Below are positions 56,504 through 64,000 of a stretch of 64,000 bases of DNA, piece after piece (the stretch's first letter is position 1; each line of letters begins with the position of its first letter). Origin of the DNA: Pseudomonas putida (lineage in GTDB: Bacteria; Pseudomonadota; Gammaproteobacteria; Pseudomonadales; Pseudomonadaceae); the NCBI GenBank assembly GCA_029953615.1, contig CP124529.1, positions 2,384,998 through 2,448,997 on the forward strand. The letters run 5' to 3'. Both the position numbers and the translations under genes were made by a program. Under the pieces are notes generated by a model, which was not told where the DNA came from, searched no databases, and saw only the letters and a program-made list of their open reading frames with translations.

Positions 56504-57325
56504 ATGTCCTTGTCTATCCGCGCCGCCGTGCTGACAGCCACCTTGTTGCCGGTGTTCACCCCGGTATTCGCCGACCCGGTGCAGGACGCCCGCCTGGAGG
56601 GGGCCCTGCAAACTGCCCTGTCTCTGAACCGCATGCTCGACCCGTTCCGTATCGAGGTCGAGGTGGACGGCAAGCAGGCGCGGCTTTCCGGTGAGGTGGA
56701 GAACGACGTCGAGCGCCAGTTGGCCGAGCATGTAGCCCTGGCTACCCGTGGCATCGAACACGTGGACAACCAGCTGCGGGTCAATGCCCGGCTGGTGGAG
56801 CGCCCGCTGGAGCTGCGTGCCTACGCTCAGCGCCTGGAGGATGCCACCTTGGCCGCAGTGATCCGTGCGCGGTTGCTTTGGAGTCGCACCACCGAGAAGG
56901 CGCCTATAGATGTACAAAGCAGCGAAGGTGTAGTGACCCTGCGCGGCAAGGTGGACAGTGCCGAGGCCAAGGAGCTGGCAGGGGTGGTAGCGCGCACCAC
57001 CGAGGGCGTGCACCTGGTCAACAACCTGGTCAGCCTCGATACCGCCGCCATGGCCAAGGCCCGGGAAAACCCGGTGGGAGCGCCGACCGGGCCGCAACCG
57101 AGCGATAGCTGGATCATCGACAAGATCCAGAACAGCTACCGTTTCAGCCGCAACCTCGATGGCCTGAACCTGAAAGTGGCAAGCGAAGAAGGCCTGGTTC
57201 GGCTGTCGGGCGAGGTGGTCAGCAGCGAGCAGAAAACCATTGCGGTGGAGATCGCCCGGCAGATCATTGGCGTGCGCGGGGTGGATGCCGACCTGCTCAA
57301 GGTGGCGACCAAGGTCGAGGGCTGA
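56504..57325 (+). CDS. Periplasmic protein with three BON domains
   Basis: 273 residues from ATG 56504 (AAAGGAGG upstream), signal peptide cleaved after VFA. Three BON-type repeats: 'FRIEVEVDGKQARLSGEVEN', 'PIDVQSSEGVVTLRGKVDSAEAKELAG' and 'NLKVASEEGLVRLSGEVVSSEQKTIAVEIARQIIGV'. BON domains bind membranes or phospholipid surfaces (OsmY-like) and help outer-membrane stability. Divergent from algB, so possibly linked to its envelope response (inference). Confidence 0.88.
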   Translation: MSLSIRAAVLTATLLPVFTPVFADPVQDARLEGALQTALSLNRMLDPFRIEVEVDGKQARLSGEVENDVERQLAEHVALATRGIEHVDNQLRVNARLVERPLELRAYAQRLEDATLAAVIRARLLWSRTTEKAPIDVQSSEGVVTLRGKVDSAEAKELAGVVARTTEGVHLVNNLVSLDTAAMAKARENPVGAPTGPQPSDSWIIDKIQNSYRFSRNLDGLNLKVASEEGLVRLSGEVVSSEQKTIAVEIARQIIGVRGVDADLLKVATKVEG

Positions 57326-57436
57326 TCGTGCAATTCGCACGACGGCCAGTGCGGCATCGTGCAGGATACGTCCTTTCCGATCTTGCGCAATGTACGTAAA
57401 CCTTTGATTTAAAAGGATTTTTATTCCGGAGAAAGA

Positions 57437-57453
57437 CTGGCACGCAGGCTGCA
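57437..57453 (+). promoter_or_regulatory. Sigma-54 (-24/-12) promoter
   Basis: CTGGCACGCAGGCTGCA fits the RpoN consensus TTGGCACG-N4-TTGCA, with GG and GC 12 apart. It lies about 47 bases before the gene at 57500 and should drive the 57500-58466 operon. A nearby NtrC-type activator gene is algB, but no activator site was identified. Confidence 0.75.
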
Positions 57454-57499
57454 ATTACCTGTTCAGGTTTGAACAAGAATTACAGCAGGAGGAGCCGGC

Positions 57500-57993
<494 letters not shown>

Positions 57994-57995
57994 AG

Positions 57996-58466
57996 ATGGG
58001 CAGCAAGCGTTGGACAGCCTTGGCTGCCGCCCTGTTAATGGGTGGCAGCGCGACGGCAATGGCGGCCAATGACGGCCAGGTCCGGGTCGACCAGCTGCTC
58101 GGCTCGGACCCGGAGTACCGGGAAACCTGGCAGGACACTATCAAAGGCGAGGAACGCCTGCCCGATTGGGTAGTCAATCTGACCGGCAGTGCCCAGCAGC
58201 AGATGTCCGCCGTTACCGAGGATGGCGACAAATACCTGGTCGGCCCGTTGTGCGAAGGCCAGGACAACTGCACTTACAAGCGCCTGATCGTGGCATTCAG
58301 CTGGGACAAGGACGATGCCTACGGGATGCTCGTGGAAGTACCCGAAGGTTTGCCGAACGACAAGTCGCCCACTCGCCATGCGCAGTACCGCTGGCTGGGT
58401 GAGCCGGATGATGGCATGAAGGCAATGTTGAAGGAGCAGCTGAAGCGTGACCCGAACTGGTACTGA
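57996..58466 (+). CDS. Ivy-family (inhibitor of vertebrate lysozyme) periplasmic protein
   Basis: 156 residues. Signal peptide MGSKRWTALAAALLMGGSATAMA. Ivy features: 'LPDWVVNLTGSAQQQMSAV', the Cys-bounded active loop CEGQDNC (CKPHNC in E. coli Ivy) and 'LIVAFSWDKDDAYGMLVEV', 'YRWLGEPDDGMKAMLKEQ'. The protruding loop would plug C-type lysozyme; the loop residues differ from the classical CKPHNC, so potency or target may differ. Third gene of the sigma-54 operon, suggesting an envelope-protection role. Confidence 0.82.
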   Translation: MGSKRWTALAAALLMGGSATAMAANDGQVRVDQLLGSDPEYRETWQDTIKGEERLPDWVVNLTGSAQQQMSAVTEDGDKYLVGPLCEGQDNCTYKRLIVAFSWDKDDAYGMLVEVPEGLPNDKSPTRHAQYRWLGEPDDGMKAMLKEQLKRDPNWY

Positions 58467-58773
58467 GGGTTTGCACCCGGTACGGATGAAAAGTCATGCA
58501 CTGTCACATAATAGAAGCTGAACCTTTCTATATTTCAGCCTTCTATGATGCGCCGCCCCGAGGAGGGGCTGCACATGACCAAGGGGCCGGGCTGTTCTGA
58601 TTGTTGCAGGATCGGAGTGGCCTAGGGGTACAGGGAGTGCCTCCAGCAATGGGCCGGGTCAGGAAAGGCGGAATCGGAAGTTTCAGGTCGGCGGTGTCAT
58701 TGGGGCACCTGGCCAGACCTGGCTTCCGAGGAGCCATGTAGGACACGTCTCTTTCCCTGCGCGATTTCCTCTC

Positions 58774-58792
58774 CGAGACACATTTTGTCTCG
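58774..58792. other. Perfect 7-bp inverted repeat upstream of gltP
   Basis: CGAGACACATTTTGTCTCG: arms CGAGACA and TGTCTCG around a 5-base spacer. No T run follows directly, so it may be an operator rather than a terminator. No regulator can be named. Confidence 0.5.
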
Positions 58793-58850
58793 ACCGTACA
58801 TCAACTTTTTTTCGACCAGTGTGGCGCTTGTTCAAGCGGCATATCAGCCA

Positions 58851-58864
58851 TTCGGTTTGTCGAA
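58851..58864. promoter_or_regulatory. AauR-like site 1 upstream of gltP
   Basis: TTCGGTTTGTCGAA differs at one base from TTCGG-N4-CCGAA, the inverted repeat bound by AauR, the acidic-amino-acid response regulator of P. putida. Lies 77 bases before the perfect site. Confidence 0.6.
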
Positions 58865-58927
58865 CAGGTCATCTTCTCTGTGCTTTTCGCCCTGCCAAAT
58901 CTGCCTAAATATGGCGGTTTGGTCTTG

Positions 58928-58941
58928 TTCGGGAATCCGAA
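58928..58941. promoter_or_regulatory. AauR-like site 2 upstream of gltP (perfect match)
   Basis: TTCGGGAATCCGAA exactly matches TTCGG-N4-CCGAA. About 60-70 bases upstream of a possible sigma-54 promoter and 270 bases before gltP, whose substrates (glutamate, aspartate) are the signals of the Aau system. Confidence 0.7.
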
Positions 58942-58998
58942 CGTTGTAAATCAAGGACTTGCGAACCTCGCGTTTTGGTCAGAAACATTATGCGTTAG

Positions 58999-59015
58999 CG
59001 GCATAGGGTATGCGC
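58999..59015 (+). promoter_or_regulatory. Possible sigma-54 promoter of gltP
   Basis: CGGCATAGGGTATGC has GG at 59000-59001 and GC at 59012-59013 with RpoN spacing, though flanking bases are weaker than consensus. AauR acts with sigma-54, which supports it. A leader of nearly 190 bases would precede gltP. Confidence 0.5.
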
Positions 59016-59212
59016 TTCCGGCATTAGATTTCCCCCTTGGCCATCGCAATAGTTGCCGCCTTTTTCGCTGGCCCGAGCGCCCTGTCGCTCGCCTGCGGTG
59101 TCCTTACATGAAGTCGCCGGACGGAAGCATCTGCTGCCCGTGACCTAGCCAAGGGCTCTGTTACGCGCGTTTCCGTTGGGTGCCCATGACCACTAGAACA
59201 AAGGGTAAAGAC

Positions 59213-60542
59213 ATGAAGAAGGCAAAACTGAGCCTCGCCTGGCAGATCGTCATCGGTCTGGTCCTGGGTGTTGCAATCGGCGCTCTACTGAATCATTTCA
59301 GTGCAGAAAAGGCATGGTGGATCAGCAACGTCCTCCAGCCAGCTGGTGACATCTTCATTCGCCTGATCAAGATGATCGTCGTCCCGATCGTGATTTCGTC
59401 GCTGATCGTGGGTATCGCCGGGGTTGGCGATGCGAAGAAACTAGGCAGTATCGGCCTGAAGACCATCATCTACTTCGAAGTGGTGACCACCATCGCCATT
59501 GTCGTCGGTCTGGTGTTGGCCAACCTGTTCCACCCGGGCGCCGGCATCGACATGAGCACCCTGGGTACCGTGGATATCTCCAAGTACCAGGCCACAGCGG
59601 CTGAAGTGCAGCATGAGCATGCGTTCATCGAAACCCTGCTGAACCTGATCCCGTCGAACATCTTCGCAGCGCTGATGCGTGGCGAAATGCTGCCGATCAT
59701 CTTCTTCTCGGTAATGTTCGGCCTGGGCCTGTCGAGCCTGCAGGCAGAGCTGCGCGACCCGCTGGTGCGTACCTTCCAGGCGGTTTCCGAGACCATGTTC
59801 AAGGTCACCCACATGATCATGAACTACGCCCCGATCGGCGTGTTCGCCCTGATCGCCGTGACCGTCGCCAACTTCGGTTTCAGCTCGCTGCTGCCGCTGG
59901 CCAAGCTGGTGCTGCTGGTGTACTTCGCCATCGCCTTCTTCGCCTTCATGGTGCTGGGCCTGGTTGCCCGCCTGTTCGGCTTCTCGGTGATCAAGATCAT
60001 GCGCATCATGAAAGATGAGCTGATCCTCGCCTACTCCACCTCCAGTTCGGAGACCGTGCTGCCGCGCGTGATCGAGAAGATGGAGAAGTACGGTGCACCG
60101 AAGTCGATCTGTTCGTTCGTGGTTCCGACCGGCTACTCGTTCAACCTCGACGGCTCCACCCTGTACCAGAGCATCGCGGCCATCTTCATTGCCCAGCTGT
60201 ACGGTATCGACCTGTCGTGGAGCCAGCAGTTGCTGCTGGTACTGACCCTGATGGTCACTTCCAAGGGTATCGCTGGCGTACCGGGTGTTTCCTTCGTGGT
60301 CCTGCTGGCCACCCTGGGCAGCGTGGGTATTCCGCTGGAAGGCCTGGCGTTCATCGCCGGTGTCGACCGTATCATGGACATGGCCCGTACCGCGCTGAAC
60401 GTTGTCGGCAACGCTCTGGCAGCCCTGGTCATCGCCCGTTGGGAAGGCATGTACGACGCAGCCCAAAGGTGAGAAGTACTACGCCTCGCTGATGGCCGGC
60501 AAGCAGGAAGCGGCCATGGTTGGCGAAGCTGCCAAGCGCTGA
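59213..60542 (+). pseudogene. gltP: Glutamate/aspartate:proton symporter GltP, frame broken near the C-terminus (about 60463)
   Basis: DAACS/SLC1-family carrier. Eight helices plus the signature 'AYSTSSSETVLPRVIEKMEKYGAPK' (serine-rich re-entrant loop) and 'GYSFNLDGSTLYQSIAAIFIAQLYG'; the substrate-binding end is 'GVDRIMDMARTALNVVGNALAALVIARWEG'. The frame stops at 60472 after DAAQR, but deleting one C in GCCCAAAGG restores DAAKGEKYYASLMAGKQEAA and a stop at 60542, giving 442 residues. The break affects only the cytoplasmic tail, so even if real the protein might work. ATG 59213. Confidence 0.88.
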
Positions 60543-60561
60543 GCCTGATGTGCTGAACAAG

Positions 60562-60585
60562 AAGCCCCGACCTGTCGGGGCTTTT
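60562..60585 (+). terminator. Terminator after gltP
   Basis: AAGCCCCGAC-CT-GTCGGGGCTTTTT, a strong GC hairpin with a T run 20 bases after the restored gltP stop, supporting that stop as the true gene end. Confidence 0.92.
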
Positions 60586-60642
60586 TGTTGTCTGTGCGAG
60601 TCCAGGCCGCTCGCGGCCCCTTTTCTCGATACCCTGCTCCAT

Positions 60643-60748
60643 CCCTGTGGGAGCGGGCTTGTCGAGGCGTCGAACCGCCGCGAACACCGGCGAAGCCGGT
60701 GCCATCCACCGCGTTGACTGCTTCGCGGGCACGCCCGCTCCCACAGGG
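60643..60748. repeat. REP pair (inverted)
   Basis: CCCTGTGGGAGCGGGCTTGT at 60643 and inverted GCGGGCACGCCCGCTCCCAC ending 60746, with the insert ACACCGGCGAAGCCGGT between, as also near 49920. Confidence 0.88.
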
Positions 60749-60825
60749 GCCTGTGTGCGGCTGCGGTCTCCAGCCTTACGCCCTGATACGCTATCATTCG
60801 GGCATTTTTCAGGGGGAACACTCGG

Positions 60826-62055
60826 ATGCTCAACGGCCTTTGGCTTGGCTTTTTCCTGGTGGCGGCAGTGTCCGCCCTGGCCCAATGGCTGGTAGGCGGC
60901 AACGCAGGCATATTCGCGGCGATGGTCGAGAGCATCTTCGCCATGGCCAAGCTGTCGGTCGAGGTGATGGTGCTGCTGTTCGGCACGCTGACCCTGTGGC
61001 TGGGCTTTCTCAAGATCGCCGAGAAGGCTGGCATCGTCGAATGGCTGGCCAAGGTGCTGGGCCCGCTGTTTGCCCGCCTGATGCCGGAGGTGCCGCCGGG
61101 CCACCCTGCCCTGGGCCTGATCACCATGAACTTCGCCGCCAATGGCCTGGGCCTGGACAACGCCGCTACGCCTATCGGCCTGAAGGCCATGCGCGCGCTG
61201 CAGGAACTGAACCCCAGCAGCACCACGGCGAGCAACGCCCAGATCCTGTTCCTGGTGCTCAACGCCTCGTCGCTGACCTTGCTGCCGGTGACCATATTCA
61301 TGTACCGGGCCCAGCAAGGTGCGGCGGACCCGACCATGGTGTTCCTGCCGATCCTGCTGGCCACCAGCGTCTCGTCCCTGGTCGGCCTGCTGTCGGTGGC
61401 GGTGATGCAGCGTCTGCGCCTGTGGGACCCGGTGGTGCTTGCCTATCTGATTCCCGGAGCCTTGCTGCTGGGCGGCTTCATGGCCTTCCTCGGCACCCTG
61501 TCGGCGGCTGCGCTGGCCAGCCTGTCGTCGATCCTGGGCAACCTCACGCTGTTTGGCGTGATCATCCTGTTCCTGGTGGTCGGTGCCTTGAAGCGGGTGA
61601 AGGTATATGAAGCCTTTGTTGAAGGCGCCAAGGAAGGCTTCGACGTGGCCAAGGGCCTGTTGCCTTACCTGGTGGCGATGCTGGTGGCGGTGGGTGTGCT
61701 GCGGGCCTCAGGTGCCCTGGAGCTGGCTCTGGACGGTATCCGTCATGCCGTGACCTGGCTGGGCCTGGATACGCGCTTTGTCGAGGGCCTGCCCACGGCG
61801 CTGGTCAAGCCGTTCTCCGGCAGCGCGGCGCGGGCGATGCTGATCGAGACCATGCAGACCCACGGCGTGGACAGCTTCCCGGCGCTGGTGGCAGCGACGA
61901 TTCAGGGCAGTACCGAAACTACCTTCTACGTGCTGGCGGTGTACTTCGGTGCGGTGGGTATCCAGCGCGTGCGGCATGCCGTCGGTTGCGCGTTGTTGGC
62001 GGAGTTGTCCGGTGTGATCGCGGCGATCTTCGTCTGCTACTGGTTCTTCGCCTGA
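60826..62055 (+). CDS. Nucleoside-recognition (Gate) domain membrane protein, SpmA/SpmB fusion-like
   Basis: 409 residues, highly hydrophobic with about ten helices. Two related Gate halves: first 'LGPLFARLMPEVPPGHPALGLITMNFAANGLGLDNAATPIG', second 'LPTALVKPFSGSAARAMLIETM' and 'QGSTETTFYVLAVYFGAVG', the pattern of SpmA fused to SpmB, here in a non-sporulating organism. Probably a transporter-like gate protein; substrate unknown. ATG 60826 with CAGGGGGAAC upstream. Confidence 0.85.
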   Translation: MLNGLWLGFFLVAAVSALAQWLVGGNAGIFAAMVESIFAMAKLSVEVMVLLFGTLTLWLGFLKIAEKAGIVEWLAKVLGPLFARLMPEVPPGHPALGLITMNFAANGLGLDNAATPIGLKAMRALQELNPSSTTASNAQILFLVLNASSLTLLPVTIFMYRAQQGAADPTMVFLPILLATSVSSLVGLLSVAVMQRLRLWDPVVLAYLIPGALLLGGFMAFLGTLSAAALASLSSILGNLTLFGVIILFLVVGALKRVKVYEAFVEGAKEGFDVAKGLLPYLVAMLVAVGVLRASGALELALDGIRHAVTWLGLDTRFVEGLPTALVKPFSGSAARAMLIETMQTHGVDSFPALVAATIQGSTETTFYVLAVYFGAVGIQRVRHAVGCALLAELSGVIAAIFVCYWFFA

Positions 62056-62080
62056 CTTACCTGCTTGGTATGCGCGGGCA

Positions 62081-62200
62081 TTTGTAGGAGCGGCCTTGTG
62101 TCGCGACGGGGCGCGAAGCGGCCCCCGAAAGTTAGCGTCAATGCAGAAATCGTCGGGGCCGCTTTGCGGCCCATCGCGACGCAAGGCCGCTCCTACAAAA
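62081..62200. repeat. REP pair (GGAGCGGCC type)
   Basis: TTTGTAGGAGCGGCCTTGTG at 62081 and inverted CATCGCGACGCAAGGCCGCT ending near 62192, between the convergent genes at 60826 and 62213. Confidence 0.9.
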
Positions 62201-62212
62201 GCAGGCAGGGCT

Positions 62213-62830
62213 TCAGTGAGCGGGAACGCTGGCTGCTTGCGCAATGGTCCAGCCCACCACCTGCCCGGTCAGCTGGTCGCAGGCCTTGCCGAAGCCGGCA
62301 ACCACCGCTGACACCTGCTTGTCGACCAGCGGCTGACGGATTTCAAAGCGCTTGCTGGCCAAAATGCGCTGGTTACGCCCCTGGACCAGGCGTGCGTCAT
62401 AGCGGATCACTACCTCCACCGCCCCACCCGCGCGGTATTCAGTCTGGAACGCCTGCAGCTCGCCGGCCAGCTCGTAGTCGGCCTGCAGGTTGCTGTCGTC
62501 GGCGCTCAGGCGCTGGACCTGGCCGTCACGCTGGAAACCGTCGAGCAGGCGGTTGCGCAGCAACACCGGCACTGCATCGCTCCAGCGCGCGCCTTTGTAG
62601 CTGCTGACCACATCACCCTGGGGAATCACGGCAATCCGGGGCCCGGCCAGCACTTCGCTGGCCAGCGGCTTGTTCAGGCGCAATGACCACTCCAGCGCCG
62701 GCGCCGTGCGGCTGGGCTGGTTTACCGGCAGGCGGTACAGGTCGACGGGTTCGCTCTGCGGCAGGATCGAGCAGGCACTGGCCAGGCTCAGCGCAGCCGC
62801 CAGGGCTAGCAGGCGCAGCGACGGTTTCAT
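62213..62830 (-). CDS. ABC-type transport auxiliary lipoprotein (PqiC-like)
   Basis: 205 residues, signal peptide ending SLASAC (lipobox, Cys20). The core 'PVDLYRLPVN', 'IAVIPQGDVVSSYKGARWSDAVPVLLRNRLLDGF' and 'ELQAFQTEYRAGGAVEVVIRYDARLV' match the ABC-aux lipoprotein domain that partners MCE transporters at the outer membrane. Overlaps the MCE gene start by four bases, so it is the last gene of the lipid-transport operon. Confidence 0.88.
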   Translation of the reverse strand: MKPSLRLLALAAALSLASACSILPQSEPVDLYRLPVNQPSRTAPALEWSLRLNKPLASEVLAGPRIAVIPQGDVVSSYKGARWSDAVPVLLRNRLLDGFQRDGQVQRLSADDSNLQADYELAGELQAFQTEYRAGGAVEVVIRYDARLVQGRNQRILASKRFEIRQPLVDKQVSAVVAGFGKACDQLTGQVVGWTIAQAASVPAH

Positions 62831-63765
62831 GGCTGGAACTCCTTGTTGTTGTCGCGGCCGAGCAGGTAGCCGCTGGGGTCGGCCTCCAGTTGCCGAGAAA
62901 TGCCTTTGAGTGCGTTGAGGGTTTCGCGCAGCTCGCGAATCGCCGGGGTCAGCTGGTTCAGGCCTTGGGCACCGTCGCCGATGGCTTCGTGGTTGTCCTG
63001 GAGCAGGCGGTTGATGGTGGCGGCGCTCTCGGCCAGCGACTGCATGGCCTGCTCTGCGTTGCCGATTGCCTGTTTGCCTTCGCTGCCCAGCAGGCCGTTG
63101 GCGTTGTGCATCAGGGCTTGGGTTTCGGCCAGGGTGGCGCTGGCCTGCTTGCCCACCTGCACCAGTTGCTCGATGGCCTGGGCGATGCTGCCGTGCTGGC
63201 CGGCGAAGGCACCGGTGGTCTTGTCGAGGTTGGCCAAGGTGTTGCTGAGGTGGCCGATGTTGTCTTCGGAAAACATCTGGTTGGCGTTGTGCAGCAGCAG
63301 GTTGATGTTGGTCACCAGATCGCTGCTGTCATTGAGCAAGCGCGAAATTGGCGAGGGCGAGGCGATGATCACTGGCAGCTTGCCGTCCTTGCCTTTCAAC
63401 TCGGGGCTTTGCGGGGTACCGCCGCTGAGCTGGATGAACGAGTTGCCGGTCACGCCGGCCAGGGTCAGCTTGGCCTGCGTGTCTTCCTTCACCGGGGTGT
63501 CGGCACTCAGGCGCACCCGTGCCAGGACCCGGCGCGGGTCCTTCGGGTCCAGGCGCAGGGTGGACACGTCGCCCACCTTGATGCCGTTGTACTGCACCGG
63601 GCTGCCGCGGGACAGGCCGGAGACGGCCTCGTTGAACACCACTTCGTAATCCTTGAAGGCGTCGTCGACACTGGATTTGGCCAGCCACAGGCCGAACAGC
63701 ATGGCACCGGCCACCACCAGGACAGTGACCAGGCCGATAAGGACGTGATGGGCTCGGGTTTCCAT
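62827..63765 (-). CDS. MCE/MlaD-family lipid-transport substrate-binding protein
   Basis: 312 residues. An N-terminal membrane anchor (about 8-29) is followed by one MCE domain ('YEVVFNEAVSGLSRGSPVQYNGIKVGDVSTLRL', 'LAGVTGNSFIQLSGG') and a long helical, coiled-coil C-terminus (LSNTLANLDKTTGAFA, 'AIEQLVQVGKQASATLAETQ'). It forms the periplasmic ring or tube that moves phospholipids between membranes. Three bases from the ATPase gene. Confidence 0.9.
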   Translation of the reverse strand: METRAHHVLIGLVTVLVVAGAMLFGLWLAKSSVDDAFKDYEVVFNEAVSGLSRGSPVQYNGIKVGDVSTLRLDPKDPRRVLARVRLSADTPVKEDTQAKLTLAGVTGNSFIQLSGGTPQSPELKGKDGKLPVIIASPSPISRLLNDSSDLVTNINLLLHNANQMFSEDNIGHLSNTLANLDKTTGAFAGQHGSIAQAIEQLVQVGKQASATLAETQALMHNANGLLGSEGKQAIGNAEQAMQSLAESAATINRLLQDNHEAIGDGAQGLNQLTPAIRELRETLNALKGISRQLEADPSGYLLGRDNNKEFQP

Positions 63766-63768
63766 TGC

Positions 63769-64000
63769 TCAGCGCTCCTGCCCGGCACGGCTGGCGGCCT
63801 GCTCGGCTGCGCGCCCGCGTGGGCCATGAAAGTATTCTTGAATCCAGGCGTCGTCGGTCTGTTCGACTTCGGCCAGCGGGCCGGCCACCAGGACCTTCTT
63901 CTGCGACAGCACGGCGATGCGGTCGGTGATGGTGTACAAGGTGTCGAGATCGTGGGTGATGAGGAACACCGACAGGCCCAAGGCGTCACGCAGGGTCAGG
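63769..64000 (-). CDS. MCE-associated ABC transporter ATPase (MlaF-like), truncated by window edge
   Basis: Only the C-terminal 76 residues are present. The H-loop 'LSVFLITHDLDTLYTITDRIAVLSQKKVLVAGPL' and a final 'QTDDAWIQEYFHGPRG' are typical of MlaF-type ATPases. Walker A, the signature and Walker B lie beyond base 64000. It supplies energy to the MCE protein and lipoprotein that follow. Confidence 0.9.
   Translation of the reverse strand, partial: LTLRDALGLSVFLITHDLDTLYTITDRIAVLSQKKVLVAGPLAEVEQTDDAWIQEYFHGPRGRAAEQAASRAGQER

Larger units (their letters stand above)
58467..59212. other. Long intergenic region upstream of gltP
   Basis: 746 bases without a supported gene. A possible frame at 58880-59143 has no ribosome site and no family resemblance. 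The second half is AT-richer and holds the AauR-like sites and sigma-54-like promoter; a palindrome lies at 58774. Nothing convincing was seen in 58467-58770. Confidence 0.6.

Noticed and set aside
58880..59143. Small protein gene of 87 residues upstream of gltP
   Set aside because: No ribosome site, no hydrophobic or domain pattern, and it overlaps the AauR-like sites and sigma-54-like promoter.

Overview
The window looks like a chromosomal segment of a Pseudomonas putida-group bacterium. It is GC-rich and dotted with Pseudomonas REP palindromes of two types (head GGGAGCGGGC...GCCCGC and head GGAGCGGCC...GTCGCGA). The gene order from about 17.9 kb onward (carbonic anhydrase, SulP, cox/heme A operon, metNIQ, katE, znu/zur, thrB, polA, ErsA, engB, cytochrome c4, dsbA, GGDEF, kinB/algB, gltP, MCE transporter) is the familiar fluorescent-pseudomonad core order. 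The species call is from this pattern, not from a database search.

Region 1 (1-17.7 kb) is accessory: an IncP-type (trb/tra) type IV secretion system read on the plus strand as trbE(partial)-F-G-H-I-J-K-L-M-N, then two tandem copies of a two-gene cassette, then traX/trbP-like, a coiled-coil gene, the coupling protein traG/virD4 and the pilin-processing peptidase traF. Each cassette has a small protein with a possible signal peptide followed by a DUF2235 alpha/beta-hydrolase (the Tle1 lipase-effector fold). The two hydrolases have almost identical C-terminal tails that resemble the KfrB domain of conjugative proteins. No relaxase, oriT-nicking gene, integrase or replication gene is visible in the window. 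The locus may therefore be a secretion system that exports hydrolase effectors, or the end of a conjugative element whose mobilisation genes lie upstream of base 1.

Region 2 (17.9-30.1 kb) is aerobic respiration: beta-carbonic anhydrase with a SulP bicarbonate/anion transporter, then the aa3 cytochrome c oxidase and its assembly genes (coxB, coxA, ctaG, coxC, DUF2909, surf1, a membrane protein, ctaA, ctaB, sco). Region 3 (30.1-40.4 kb) holds methionine uptake (metNIQ), catalase HPII (katE), a lipoprotein, zinc uptake (zur-znuC-znuB divergent from znuA) and homoserine kinase. Region 4 (40.4-51.8 kb) holds polA, the sRNA ErsA, engB, two cytochromes c, dsbA, an EEP-family nuclease, GGDEF and EAL signalling proteins and an AmpD-like amidase. 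An IS110-family element (51.77-53.04 kb) sits inside a REP sequence. Region 5 (53.1-64 kb) holds kinB-algB, a BON-domain protein, a small sigma-54-promoted envelope operon ending in an Ivy-like lysozyme inhibitor, the glutamate/aspartate carrier gltP with AauR-like sites, a Gate-domain membrane protein, and a truncated MCE/Mla-type lipid ABC transporter.

Seven genes (trbI, trbJ, trbK, coxA, ctaA, the EEP nuclease, gltP) are each broken by what looks like a single-base indel, and six of the seven are one extra base. Because well-conserved core genes are hit as well as accessory ones, sequencing or assembly error is the simplest explanation. Each is annotated over its full span with the break noted.
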